Below the pieces are notes generated by a model that worked only from the letters and a program-made list of their open reading frames with translations, was not told where the DNA came from and ran no database searches. DNA of 64,000 nt from Platerodrilus igneus (taxonomy: Eukaryota > Arthropoda > Insecta > Coleoptera > Lycidae), in the NCBI GenBank assembly GCA_036346225.1, contig JARFIW010000139.1, forward strand, positions 7,812,001-7,876,000. The letters are read 5' to 3'. A program made the position numbers and the translations under genes. Shown piece by piece: positions 53,478 to 64,000 of the stretch (its first letter is position 1; each line of letters starts with the position of its first letter).

Positions 53478-55192
53478 GCTTGTTGTCAAGCGGTAACTCG
53501 CGTGATATTATCACTTCCAATACAGCTGTCGTCAGAAGAAGTCAATTGTTCCTTAAACGCAAGGACGATGACGTTTGAGGAATCTACGTGTTGGAAGCAC
53601 GTGAAATTTAAATTGTTTTTGTGAGATAATATCGTCTCCGACGGCACTTTTGTTGTCCACTTGCTGGAGAATAGCTCGCAGATGATGAGACGATATTTTG
53701 TTTGAAGGGCCTTTGGTTAACAGTAAGTAGTACTGCTTTTGTAATCTTATTAAATAAAGATTCTTCAGTCTAACTTTGAAATAATATGCAACTTTTAGTT
53801 AACAGAACTTTTGTTTAACGTAAAATTTTGAATAACATGCAAATTTTTGTTAGCATGTAATTTTATTCAACATACAACGTAGGAAAATTTAGAAAATTTA
53901 AGAATTTAACCTTTGTACGAAAGTGGATTTGACGAGTATCAATTAGTTGATATGGACGCCGTGATATGGTTTGGAGCTTCAATAAGCAGCAAATTTAGTA
54001 GTACCGAATTGGAGATTTCCTTTATTTAAGTGCTGAAGCAAGACGCCTAGAAGATATTTTTCCGTCAGATGAACATCTGGTATGTAAATTTGCTGTAGCA
54101 TGGATATAGCAGACAAATAATTTTTTGTTTAATCACGTGATTTGAACTTCAAGCTAGGTGAATGACAGACTATATACTTTTCATATTAAACAACAAGAAC
54201 CTGTAAATTTTCATTTTTAAATCTTTTTATTAATACATTGAAATTACGGAAGATGTCATTATGAGATAAGGAAAGTTAAATTCTAGATTTTATGAAAATT
54301 GATTTAATTATTTGAAACATGATTTACTCAAATCATTAGAAATTAAATTTATACGTTACATATTTCATTAATAGCTGAGTGGAATATTTTTGTGAGGTTA
54401 TAGTAGTGCTACTCAAACCAATCGAAATTGTTACATATAGTTAATTATTCAGAAAGTAAACTCAGGCTCACTCATTTTTAAGTAAAATTTGGCTAGATAT
54501 TTCTAATAGAAATGACCATATTTTAACGGTGAAAAGAACTTATTATACCAAGTACTTATGTACATATTTTTCAAGAATTTAAATTAATCAAAAATATATT
54601 AAAGGAAAAAGATGTTTTGTAAATAGCACAATAACTAAATACTGAAGGAATAGATTTTTATTTTGGTCAAGACTATTCTTTTTAATTGGAATGAATGAAG
54701 GTTGATTCGAATTAAATTTTTAAATTTTGGGTATAAATGCACAAACAGTGCTATCTTTGTTTAATCTGTTCACAGGTGTAGCAGTGATGTATAAAGGTCA
54801 AAGTCGAGTCATAAGGTAAGAAACTTTAGGGATTGTGTTGTTTTTAATAAATTGTATAGCGGTAATTGAATAAAGGTTTCCGCATTCGCTTTGTACAAGG
54901 GACTTAAGTAAGGTCTTCTTCGTATAGAAAAATTTGGTGGCGCCATATTCTTTATATTTTTGGTCGCTGTCCAACCCCGACCCACAGCTCATGTTCTACC
55001 CAGGGCAAATAGTTCGACTAGCCGCTTAGCCTTTTGAGATTTCCTCAACTACGAGCCATTTTCCATCGGAACTTGCCGTGGGCTCTATCCGCTTACTGGA
55101 AATCCTCGTAAAATTTTCTTGTGCCTTTCAGCTGGTCACATAGAAAGAAAACCTAATAGGAAAAATCCCTTAATATAAATAAAAAGACTATA
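53478..55192. other. Unassigned AT-rich DNA
   Basis: No gene, RNA or repeat boundary recognised. Confidence 0.4.
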
Positions 55193-55404
55193 GCCTTCGA
55201 TGTTTTTGTAGATCGCTCCTACCTCTTGCTCACTGTAGCTAAAGGTGGGTATGTATAACTTGCATTATCACTGTATTTACTGAATTAACCTAAAGTCTTC
55301 GCTTTAAAAATCTCCCGCCTCTTGTCATCGAATTTGACTAATTCCTACTATGTCTATTGCTAACCTATCTATTTCAATTTTCAGATTATTTAGCTTACCT
55401 ACTT
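55193..55404 (-). mobile_element. RTE LINE 5' fragment (endonuclease start), left part
   Basis: The minus strand encodes decayed VGKLNNLKIEIDRL (about 55,400-55,360) and, after a deletion, the segment before the endonuclease middle (the complement of GTAGATCGCTCCTACCTC). It is split from its 5' continuation at 56,890 by the solo LTR D. Confidence 0.75.
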
Positions 55405-55408
55405 GCTT

Positions 55409-56885
55409 TGTAACATACTGTTTTAATACGTTCTAATTAGTTCTATGATTTCTAAAAATAGTTATTTTCTAGTTTAATTTTAGCATTCTAATTATTAGAA
55501 TGAAGGTCTGGTAACATAAATATGTCTGTAATTGTAACGGTTGCAAGACTACCCAAGTAGCGTCCTAGCGAAGTTTCCAGGAAGGTCTAATCCAAGAGTT
55601 AATCAATTTTTCTAAAGGCACTTTACTTCAAAGGCACTATACATGTCAGATTAGTTGCTATCTATGATTAGATGTCAATCATGTTTTAGGATCCTATTTA
55701 TGTCAGGGTGGTCGGAAGCAATTTTGCAATTAGCGGAGTACTCAACTAAAATTAGTTCCGAGATCTACTTGTGTGGCTATCTTAGGGCAATTGGCAGTTT
55801 AATTATTCTTAAAGATTTACGACCGGCGTATCCTAAGCCGAGTATGAGAGCCAAGAAAGGGGTTATTTTTCAATTAACTTAAATGTATATAAGGATGCCA
55901 GCCGGTGGTAATCGGGGTTGTTTATTTCCAGACGCGTTGTAGTCCAAAGCTCGCGGACTTGCAAGATTAAGTAAGTGTTTTATTTCTCTGAATTCAAGTG
56001 CGTGCCGTTATGTTCAAAGTTAGTTTATTTCTCTGAGTAAGTAATTATTATATATGGTATTACTATGAACTCAAGGCTGTGTTATGCATCATAAGTCATT
56101 TATTTGTTTAAATACAATATCTGTCGACTTTCATAGCATACAACTTCGGGTTAAAGCCCCGTTCCAGTAATTTAATCCCGTTAGGTTATTGTTAAAGACC
56201 GCATCTTTTGAAGGGTTTCTTATTTTATTGTGTTTCGACGTTGTCCGAGGCTGGTAATAACTAAGCCACGAATTCCGTTACTGTACTATTTGACCCGTGT
56301 GAAGGTCATGTTTTTCCTGTCATTGATGACCCCGTGATTAAAGGAAGGTCGTTTCAGTATGCAAGTTAAGTAGACTGCGGTAGCGTTAATTAATTATATG
56401 TATTGGGGTGGTTGCACCTAGAACTGTTGTTAATATTCATAAAATAAGGACTTTAGAATTGTTTAGTTAAGTTGTGTTTGTGCTAGCCGGAGACTTTATA
56501 AGATTTGCCCTTGTGAAGTGAAGTATTTTCTGTCCTGCAATCTTGGTTCATCGCCACGAACAAAGTGCGACGAGAGCTATTACCGCGATCGGTCCATGGG
56601 CCGTTTAATTCCCATGGTGTCGCCCTATTGTAAATAATGTTAATTACTGTATAATTTTGTATGCATATGTAATTAGGTTAAGTTAGTTAGTAGCCCATTT
56701 AATAAAACAATTGGAATTTTGTCTTTGTGTGTTGTTGTTTAATGAACCTCTCCTTCTCACCGACTGCAGCAGCTTGCGAGGCAATGTCCCGAAACGTGAG
56801 GGTACTATAGTGTTAGAGGTCCTTCCCATTTATTATTTATTGTTAATTGGATACCCTCACGCGGTAGGTAAATATTCTAATTACA
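55409..56885 (+). mobile_element. Solo LTR, family D
   Basis: 1,477 bp from TGTAACATACTG to CTAATTACA, with a 4-bp duplication GCTT (55,405-55,408 and 56,886-56,889). Removing it restores the RTE reading CTACTTGCTT-ATACTTCTGAC, which proves the insertion boundaries. Internal landmarks fit a plus-strand LTR: a TATA box TGTATATAAGGA (about 55,883-55,894) and a polyadenylation signal AATAAA (about 56,701). They imply U3 of about 480 bp, R of about 830 bp and U5 of about 165 bp. No other copy of this LTR is in the window. Confidence 0.82.
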
Positions 56886-56889
56886 GCTT

Positions 56890-56960
56890 TATACTTCTGA
56901 CATTCCACGCTCCTACATGCAAAATGTTCCCGGCTCTTTCTTTAAACTTGCCTATCTATA
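56890..56960 (-). mobile_element. RTE LINE 5' fragment, right part
   Basis: The minus strand reads ...GGAGCGTGGAATGTCAGAAG, the start of the endonuclease (VWNVRS), contiguous with 55,193-55,404 before LTR D was inserted. The fragment ends near 56,960. Confidence 0.75.
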
Positions 56961-58523
56961 CCTAAAGTTTAGAAATTAATATTGCTATTTTTATATTTTT
57001 CGTCATTAAAACAAATGGAATATTCCACAATCGGGGATTTTACTCTACATTTGTTTCATGTCCTCCTCTATGAAAAACCGTATTTTTTTATTAGTACCAC
57101 GCCTATAAATCATAATAATAATCAAAACTCGTGTCCTCAATAAACTAGTTATTAAAAAATCATAAGATTATCTTAACAGTTTCAAGTTTCAGCGATAACT
57201 GGGTTAATATTTCACTTAACGTTTCATTTAATATTTTTGTTTTAGAAGTTTTTGAAAGTACTAGTCAACCTCTCAAAATAACGATAACCGAAAATAATTG
57301 TCAACTCTCAAGATATGTTCAAACAAGAATAGTTCCCCACATATAATAAGCAGTTTAACTTTCAACCCAGTATCATTCTTCGCTATGCACATATTTACAC
57401 CCTATAATCCATAGTAACATGATAGTCGTGTGGCGTAAAATTGCTTTAATAACTGTTAGTGGTTGTAAAACACGCAAAATCTTTAAAATTAGCCGCCAAA
57501 AGAATCACCACGGCGGCCCTTAAGAACTACCTATTTAAACAACACATGTGAGGCTTAACAGTCTGGTGTTAAACCGAAACGCGAGATACGACAAGGCTTA
57601 AAATTAGGCCAAAAATTCCACTTCAAGTCGTAAATATTTAAGTTTATAGGTTTCTGGACTGACAAAATCGACATCCTCTAGAGATTTATATGTATGTAAA
57701 TGCATTGCAGACCCCTCGTATTTAACACAAATTAACAAACTTCACGTCAAATGCACCCGCTTGAATACAGTTAATACAGAATGCGCTATCTAAATTTTAC
57801 GATTACATAATATATAGCTTGACAGTCAATTCAAAGTTATAAAGTGACCATTGGTCAGGGTGTCAATACGCACACATTCAATGCGAATGTGTAACCAACT
57901 TTGTGCTGCTTTGTGGCGATACGGTTGGAGGCATTGCTGTTCCTGACACCCTTGAATTTCCCGCGGAGCTTTGAAGTTTGTTGGTAGTTTAACACTTTAT
58001 ATATAACAACAATGGCTAGGACAAATCTATCTTATGTCCCTCACAGATATTCCACATAATTACAAAAATTATAATTTAGGGGGTGCTTGTTATTAAAGTT
58101 TGAGTGTCGAGTTATGGGTCATATCTTCGGAAAACTTTAATTAACATCAGCAAGCTGTCTGTAATTTAAGGTCCCATTTTGTCAGATCGTAATTTGGCAG
58201 AAACGCTGCTGTTTTCTGTCTTAATTCGTAAGCTTCGCTTCGTTATGATAATAATTAATTCAAATTGCTCGTTTTAAGTTCGGCATTAAATTGTACTGAT
58301 TTTAATTTTAGTAAATGAGATGAAAGGGCGTTAAGCATTTACACATTGGCTTACTTTCTAACCCTGCTTCGGATGGTATTAAATTACAAGTCAATTTTTG
58401 AATACACATTGAATAATGCACATTTTAAGGTATAGCTAATTAACTATCAATACGCTAATTTTATTAAGGTTATTTAGAAATCAATAAATATATTAACACG
58501 GTTTCCTAACACAAAAAAAACAT
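56961..58523. other. Unassigned AT-rich DNA
   Basis: Nothing recognisable on either strand. Confidence 0.45.
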
Positions 58524-58537
58524 ACACACCGTTAGCC

Positions 58538-58832
58538 TTACATGTGATTTTCCAATGCTCCACCTGAAGGTACTACATCGGCCACGAAGCGAGTTTTTTT
58601 ATCTGGAAAATTTGGAATTTTGCCGAACCCTTGCTGTTCCAAGCAAGGTAGGGATCTTTAACGTGCCTGACAACACTCACACACGGGACCTCCATTTTAC
58701 CTCTCATCCGAACGAGGGTGTATTTTTGTGAAAAATGCTCGCCTAACATTTTTCAAGCGGACCGTGTCGGGATTCGAACCCAGGACCTTGGGCGTAGTAG
58801 TCACACACATACCACTACACCACGGAGCCGGC
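58538..58832 (-). mobile_element. SINE, family B, full length
   Basis: A 295-bp minus-strand SINE with a perfect 14-bp duplication acacaccgttagcc (58,524-58,537 and 58,833-58,846). The head ends GCCGGCTCCGTGG on the minus strand. The B-box complement GGATTCGAACC is intact at about 58,767-58,777, and an A-box-like GTAGTGGTATG is present. Tail GGAAAATCACATGTAA. It is the best reference for family B. Confidence 0.95.
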
Positions 58833-58846
58833 ACACACCGTTAGCC

Positions 58847-60397
58847 GCAGGAGTAACCGTATTTTACCACGACTAGACTCTGGTCGATGAGGGAGAGTGG
58901 GAATTTGCACCGAGATGCAAATAATCTAAGGTCGACACGGTGAACAAGAGTCTTGGAGAGCGCCACCTAAATCGGAGCTGTACGCCTCCCGCGAAATCAA
59001 TCTAGGAAATTTCTCACGCAATCTGTAGATGCTTAACGGACATAAAACTCGACAACAAGAAAATACAAATAACATACAATCGTTTACTGACACAGTTATG
59101 GTTTTGAATATTCATAAGGTTGAACATAAACATCAACTTTACAACATAACTAGGCTTAAATTCAAGCACTTGGGTTAATGAAACCAACTTACTTTTCAAT
59201 ATGTAACTTACACTTATAAGAAATTAAATAGCTGCAGGATATTTTCGTTATGTTCACCTTGTATAAATTTAAAATCAGTCAAACACTGCTCGCGGTGGTA
59301 CCAACGCTTGTGCGTACGAATGCAGATAAAAATATCTATCAAAGGAATGTGTACAATAATTCGTTGGTTAAATTAATTCCGACGCACAACTATTACTAAA
59401 TTGATATTAAAATAAATTACATTATCAGTTATAATGTGAGATGGCTCTATAATGTTATCTGCAGGTGAAAAACTAGCATGGATACCAGATTAGCGGCACG
59501 TACAATCAAAATATAATATGGAAAGATCTTACCAGAACAGGTCCTGAGCGCGGATATCGTATGTTGCAGGTACGCCTGAGTTTGCTTCAATAAAATACGT
59601 ACATAATGTCCCAGACTGAAATAACAAGCACCTTGAATTTAATACTAACAGTATCTTCAACACATAAGATATCACACCACAAGACTGCGAAACTACAAGA
59701 CTGTAAAACTGCAAACTACAAAACTACAAACTGCAAACTGCAACCCTAAAATGTTATAATTAGATGTGAACACACCTACTATTTACTTTACCGTTTTGCG
59801 GTTCCTTTACAAAACGGGCTTAAATCATAAGAACAAAACTTGATGTTATCAACGAGTTTTCAAATGTGTGTCCTACAAAGATAACAAATGTATGAAGTTT
59901 ACGTGCATAAAAATTATAAATAACCTAACTCGAACTTCTATAAAATTCTCAAAATAGCAGAGCAAATATCAAATTTTCACTAATCATTCGCTCTTAAATA
60001 ACGAATCATCAATTCCCCAAAATTAAAATAATAAGGGCGGAACTACAAATTAGTTCACAATAAGATGCACGTTACCAAGCATCGAGGATCAAATTAAGAA
60101 TAGAACAAACAATCACGACTCGTATTAAAGTGATAAGAAGTAGTTTTATGCACGCTATCAACATACAAGAATTAAAACTTAAATTTATGAACGAAACTTG
60201 ATAAATTACAATAAGGAAATAAATCGTAGGCGTCGTATTTGGGAACGAAGTATATCTAAAAATTGGGAAACGTGTTACGTACAATTGAACCGTAACAGTA
60301 TGACTTGAAGTTATTTACATTACTAATAGAAACCATTTGTAATCAACATCTTTGACTTAAATTGCAAAACATTAAATACATGTTACATACATACACA
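58847..60397. other. Unassigned AT-rich DNA
   Basis: No gene recognised. A short stretch of repeated ACTACAAACTGCAA (59,690-59,740) is the only local regularity. Confidence 0.45.
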
Positions 60398-60794
60398 GGT
60401 CTGAATGGATCTGCATCTTAAAGAAGTTCTAGATTACTAGAACCGGTGGAATAGATTGTGCGTTCCAGTGATATGAAGAGCCAAACTACAGGTTTAACCA
60501 AAGTAGTAGGGTCTATAGTGAGGAACCAGACTAAGACAGGTCTCTGAAAGAGGGCAGCGGCTCTTTCGTTACTTATTGGCAGTGACCATAGAAGTATGAC
60601 AGTCTAAGACAGGCTACTGCAATGTGGAAGGCAACGCAAAACCACCACAACATACTAAAATAGTAATTAACATGATGGCATGCTCTGGGGTAAAAGATTC
60701 CAGAGTTAAAATAGTACCCCATTCGGATCTCCGGGAGGGAACTACTTCGAAGGATGTGAGCGGAATGTGTAGAAAAGTGTCGGAAACATTTTGA

Positions 60795-63750
60795 GAGTCG
60801 GAGTGTGGAATGTCAGAAGTATGAAGCAAGTAGGTAAGCTAGAGAGCTTGAAAATTGAAATGGATAGATTAGCACCAGACACAGTAAGGATCGGGGGGTA
60901 AAGTTGGAGTGGAGACTTTAGGGTAATTCATACAGGATCAGAGGGAGGAAATCCAGATGTGGTGATAGTTATGCAAAAAAAGATAGGACACTGTACTGAA
61001 AACTACTTACAAAAGAACGAAAGAGCACCCATGATTAGATTAATCTAAACAGATAAATACAGTAATAATACAAGTATACATGTCCACCTCTAGCTACAGC
61101 GAGGAGGAGGTAGAAACGATCTACAAAGATATCGTTTATTTACATTTCCAATGCTCCACCCGAAGGTACTACATTGGCCAGGAGGCGAGTTTTAGAATTT
61201 TGCCGAACCCTTGTCGTTCCAGGCAAGGTAGGGATCTTTAACGTGCGTTAACACACGGGACCTCTATTTAACCTCTCATCCGAACGAGGGCGTAATTTTT
61301 GTGAAAAATGCTCACCTGCCATTTTTCAAGTAGTCGGCCGTGTCGGGATTTGAACTACAAAGATATCGCAGACTTACTAAGATACGTAGAAAAACATAAA
61401 AATTAAATAATTACGTAGGAGTTTAATGCAGTGATAGGTGAGGATAGAGAAGGAGCGGTAGTAGGTTTATTGGGTTTAGGCACGAGAAACAACAAGGAAA
61501 ATAGGTTACTAGAATTTTACGACAAAAACTATTTAGTCATCAGAAACACATTATTTCAACATCATCCTAGAAGACGATACACGTGGAAGATATCAAATAG
61601 ATTACATTCTTGTTAGACAAAGATTTAGGAATCAAGTAAAAGACTATAGCAGCTACCTAAAAGCAAATATAAACACTGACCACAACAACGTAATTATGAA
61701 GGCCGCTCTTAAATTTGAAATTTTGAAAAAAAAAGGAACGGAAAAAGGTACTTTGGATTTGAGAAACTAAAAGATAAAGATATCCACGAAAGATTTACAC
61801 AAAAATCAAATTGAATTGCTAAAAGATATCGGTAATATTTCTTATTCTAAGGAAGTAGAAACAGAATGAAATAACATTAAATCCAGCTTAGACATGGCGG
61901 ATTGAGATATTCTGGTGTATACACAAAAAGAAAATAAGAAACCATGGATAACAAAGGATATCCTGAATTTAATAAAAGAAAGACGAAAATACAAAAATAG
62001 ATCGGACAAAACAGAAACACAGAGATACAAAGCCATAAAATGGGAAATTATTCGCAAATGCAGGAAAGCTAAAGAACAATTGATTGATGAAAAGTGCAAA
62101 GAAGTACAAACTAAGATGGAAATAGGAAAGACAGACGGAGCATACAAATTAATTAGAATGAATTTTAGGGATATAAAACCATATAGCAAAAATATAAGGG
62201 ACGCGGGAGGAAACGTCATTATAGAAAATGTAAAGAAATTGATTATATGACAAGAATATATAGGGAAATTATATACAGGATAGAAATTAACAGCATTAGA
62301 ACAAGAATCAGACATTGAAAATGATGACTTGGGATATGCTATACTTAGAAATTGGCATTAAAGAGTCTGAAAAATGGTAAGGCGCCAGGTACAGATAAGT
62401 TGCAAGCAGAAACTCTAAAAACCGCTGGACAAGCAGTAATAGAACGCCTCTTATAACTTGTAAGCTATATGTATGAGACAGGCGAAGTACCAAAAATTTC
62501 AAACGTAACATAATAGTCGCTATACCAAAAAGGAGAGGCGCGGATAGATGTGAAAATTTTCAAACAATAGGCTTGACAGCACACGTGTATAAATTTAACT
62601 AGAATTGTACAAAGACAAATGGAAAAACCAGCTGAAGAAATACTAGGAGAAGATCAATTTACGTTTAGGCGAAACAGGGGAACACCGGAGGCTATTTTAG
62701 CCCTGAGGGTGATAATGGAGAAAACAATAGAAAAAAGGGAAAGCGTGTATATTTGTAGATCTGAAAAAAGCATTTGACAATGTAGAATGGAAAAAAATGT
62801 TCGAAGTACTCAAAAAGATTGGAATGAGTTTTAAGGATAGACAGATAGTACATAGCTTATACAAAAAGCAAACAGCGGTAATAGAATTAGATCAGGAATG
62901 TAAAGCAGTAAATATTAAGAAATTGGTGAGACTAGGATGTACCGTATCCCCATTAATTTTTACCTTGTACATCAAAGAGGCAATGAATACTATCAAATGC
63001 ATTTGGAATTATTATGCAAGGACGACATGTTGATATGCCTAGATTTTCAGATGATATAGCATTTTTTGCCTCTAGCAAAGAAGAGTTAGAAACTGCTCTT
63101 AATGAAATGGAAACAGTTCTAATAGAGAGATGCGGTATGAAAATTAACAAAAATAAAACTAATGAACCAATATGCAAAAGAGGGGGAAATAAATCAAAAA
63201 CCAGAATACAAATAGGTATCGAGAACTTACAAGAGGTTAAGGATTTCTGCTACCTAGGAAGCCAAATAACGCAAGAAGAGAAAAGCGCAAAAGATATAAA
63301 ACAAAGATTAGCACAAGGTCGTGCTACATTTAACAAGATGAAACAACTACTATGTTCAAAGACAACAAACATAGAAACAAGGAAAGGATTGCTTAAAATA
63401 TGTGTGTGAAGCACAGTACTGTCTGGCTGTGAAACCTGGACAGAGAAAAAGCGGACAGGAAAAAGATCTTTGAAATGTGGTGCTACATACGTATGATAAA
63501 GATCATGGACAGACAAAGTTAAGAACAAAGAGGTACTAGAAATGGTAGGGGAAGAAAGAAATTTATGGAAAACGGTAAAAAATAGGAGAAATAGGATGAT
63601 AGGCCATATACTTACGCATGAGGTAATAGTGCGGGGTATATTAGAAGTAGAGATGGAAAAAAATAAAGGTAGATCTAGACCTAGGTTAGACTATTGCGCA
63701 CAGATAAAGATGTACGATGTGAGTATTTCAGGGAAATGTGTAAGCCTGTG
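60795..63750 (+). pseudogene. RTE endonuclease-reverse transcriptase, disabled
   Basis: Order: endonuclease start WNVRSMKQVGKLESLKIEM (about 60,807-60,863), endonuclease middle (61,431-61,616, with LLGLGTRNNKENRLLEF), linker (61,915-62,250; PWITKDILNLIKERRKYKN), RT fingers and palm (62,340-63,060), thumb and C-domain (63,060-63,750). Polymerase signature FSDDI (63,044-63,058), one change from the FADDI seen at 37,018. The region 63,014-63,409 is a clean frame of 131 codons, including the MKINKNKTNEPICKRGGNK block. Several stops and shifts elsewhere. Confidence 0.85.
61135..61354 (-). mobile_element. SINE, family A, 5'-truncated
   Basis: A 220-bp copy in the RTE endonuclease, minus strand, with a perfect 14-bp duplication ctacaaagatatcg (61,121-61,134 and 61,355-61,368). 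On the minus strand it starts TTCAAATCCCGACACGG, i.e. within the B box, like the family B copy at 40,154. The tail ends GGAAATGTAAATAA. A short deletion removes the AAATTTCCAGGCAACAAA zone. Confidence 0.93.
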
Positions 63751-63756
63751 AAAAGG

Positions 63757-63914
63757 GTCAAATGGTCAAATTGCTGAAACCCCACATCAAACTGTAACTC
63801 TTACTTTACCCAAAGTTTCGGTTAACTTATAGAAGTCAAATGTATTCCATATTCTACCAATACGCAACTAGAATTCGGAAGGAAAAGTGTAGCATTTTAA
63901 GTTGATTCGACTAG
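63757..63914. other. Unassigned DNA between two RTE ends
   Basis: A short stretch between convergent RTE copies. Nothing recognised. Confidence 0.5.
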
Positions 63915-64000
63915 AGTCATAATCATTAGATCTTCAGTCCTCGAACTGGTTAGACGCGTATCATCATTGTTTCGTATTCTGAACTAACCTACAAATTACC
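63915..64000 (-). mobile_element. RTE LINE 3' end, cut by the window
   Basis: Complement of the RTE terminus: TCATAATCATTAGATCTTCA corresponds to the ATGATG-type tail and CTGAAGA..TAATGA, followed by the CAACCAGTTC.AGGAC block. It runs off the right edge and is convergent with the copy to its left. Confidence 0.85.

Larger units (their letters stand above)
60398..63756 (+). mobile_element. RTE LINE, nearly full length, split by a SINE
   Basis: Same family as 34,528-37,770, with the 5' part aligned from TCTGAATGGATCTGC (60,398). Removing the SINE and one duplication leaves about 3.1 kb. It lacks the last stretch: similarity fades near 63,756, before the ATGATG tail. Confidence 0.85.

Noticed and set aside
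55655..55882. 75-codon frame
   Set aside because: Lies in the U3 part of solo LTR D, directly before its TATA box; no motif.
58760..58832. Possible tRNA gene with intact B box
   Set aside because: It is the head of a SINE: it has no proper acceptor stem pairing, continues into the SINE body, and is flanked by an insertion duplication.

Overview
This is a gene-poor, AT-rich eukaryotic window, almost certainly from an insect (at least an arthropod) with a large, repeat-laden nuclear genome. The evidence is a TA-flanked mariner transposon, many decayed RTE-type LINE copies, an R1-type LINE tail, tRNA-derived SINEs, Ty3/gypsy-like LTR elements with insect-style gag and a PBS matching tRNA-Trp, and no prokaryotic gene organisation. 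I found no intact protein-coding gene. Nearly every recognisable coding segment is a broken transposon gene. The only host-gene candidates are two weak exon-like pieces near 17.7-18.1 kb.

Layout. 0-1.2 kb: a fold-back SINE next to a chimeric LINE-derived repeat. 2.7-3.5 kb: an LTR with its PBS. 4.2-9.3 kb: the same chimeric repeat split by a pol-less LTR retrotransposon (element A, 4,526-8,802) that itself carries a SINE. 10-12 kb: RTE tails and fragments of a second LTR family (E). 12.1-14.4 kb: two opposed relics of a zinc-finger/DNA-polymerase-B-associated mobile gene, with a SINE between them. 14.4-20 kb: simple and tandem repeats, an RTE fragment and exon-like pieces. 20.8-22.1 kb: mariner. 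23.8-24.5 kb: an element with short inverted termini. 24.9-27.3 kb: an E LTR plus internal region. 29.5-30.5 kb: R1-type LINE tail. 31.5-33.1 kb: solo E LTR followed by a SINE. 34.5-39.0 kb: a nearly full-length RTE copy, then three SINEs stacked at one target. 39.15-39.9 kb: a Tigger/pogo-type transposase relic. 40.5-51.6 kb: an RTE LINE split by an 8.1 kb element E, whose 5' LTR is itself split by a 1,009-bp-period tandem array. 52.7-53.5 kb: solo LTR of the 2.7 kb family. 55.2-57 kb: an RTE fragment split by a 1,477-bp solo LTR. 58.5 kb: SINE. 60.4-63.75 kb: a second nearly full-length RTE copy split by a SINE. The right edge starts another RTE tail.

The window reads as a nested insertion record. 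RTE copies are the oldest layer. LTR elements with 4-bp target duplications (GGTA, ATGT, TGTT, GCTT) cut into them, and SINEs with 13-16-bp duplications cut into everything. The RTE enzyme is the natural mobiliser of the chimeric repeats, and possibly of the SINEs, although SINE and RTE 3' ends were not seen to match. Four things stand out: a 13-nt sequence repeatedly used as SINE target, tandem copies of the PBS in element A, the chimeric LINE-end/unit/LINE-end repeat, and the repetitive post-gag reading frame plus satellite-invaded LTR in element E.
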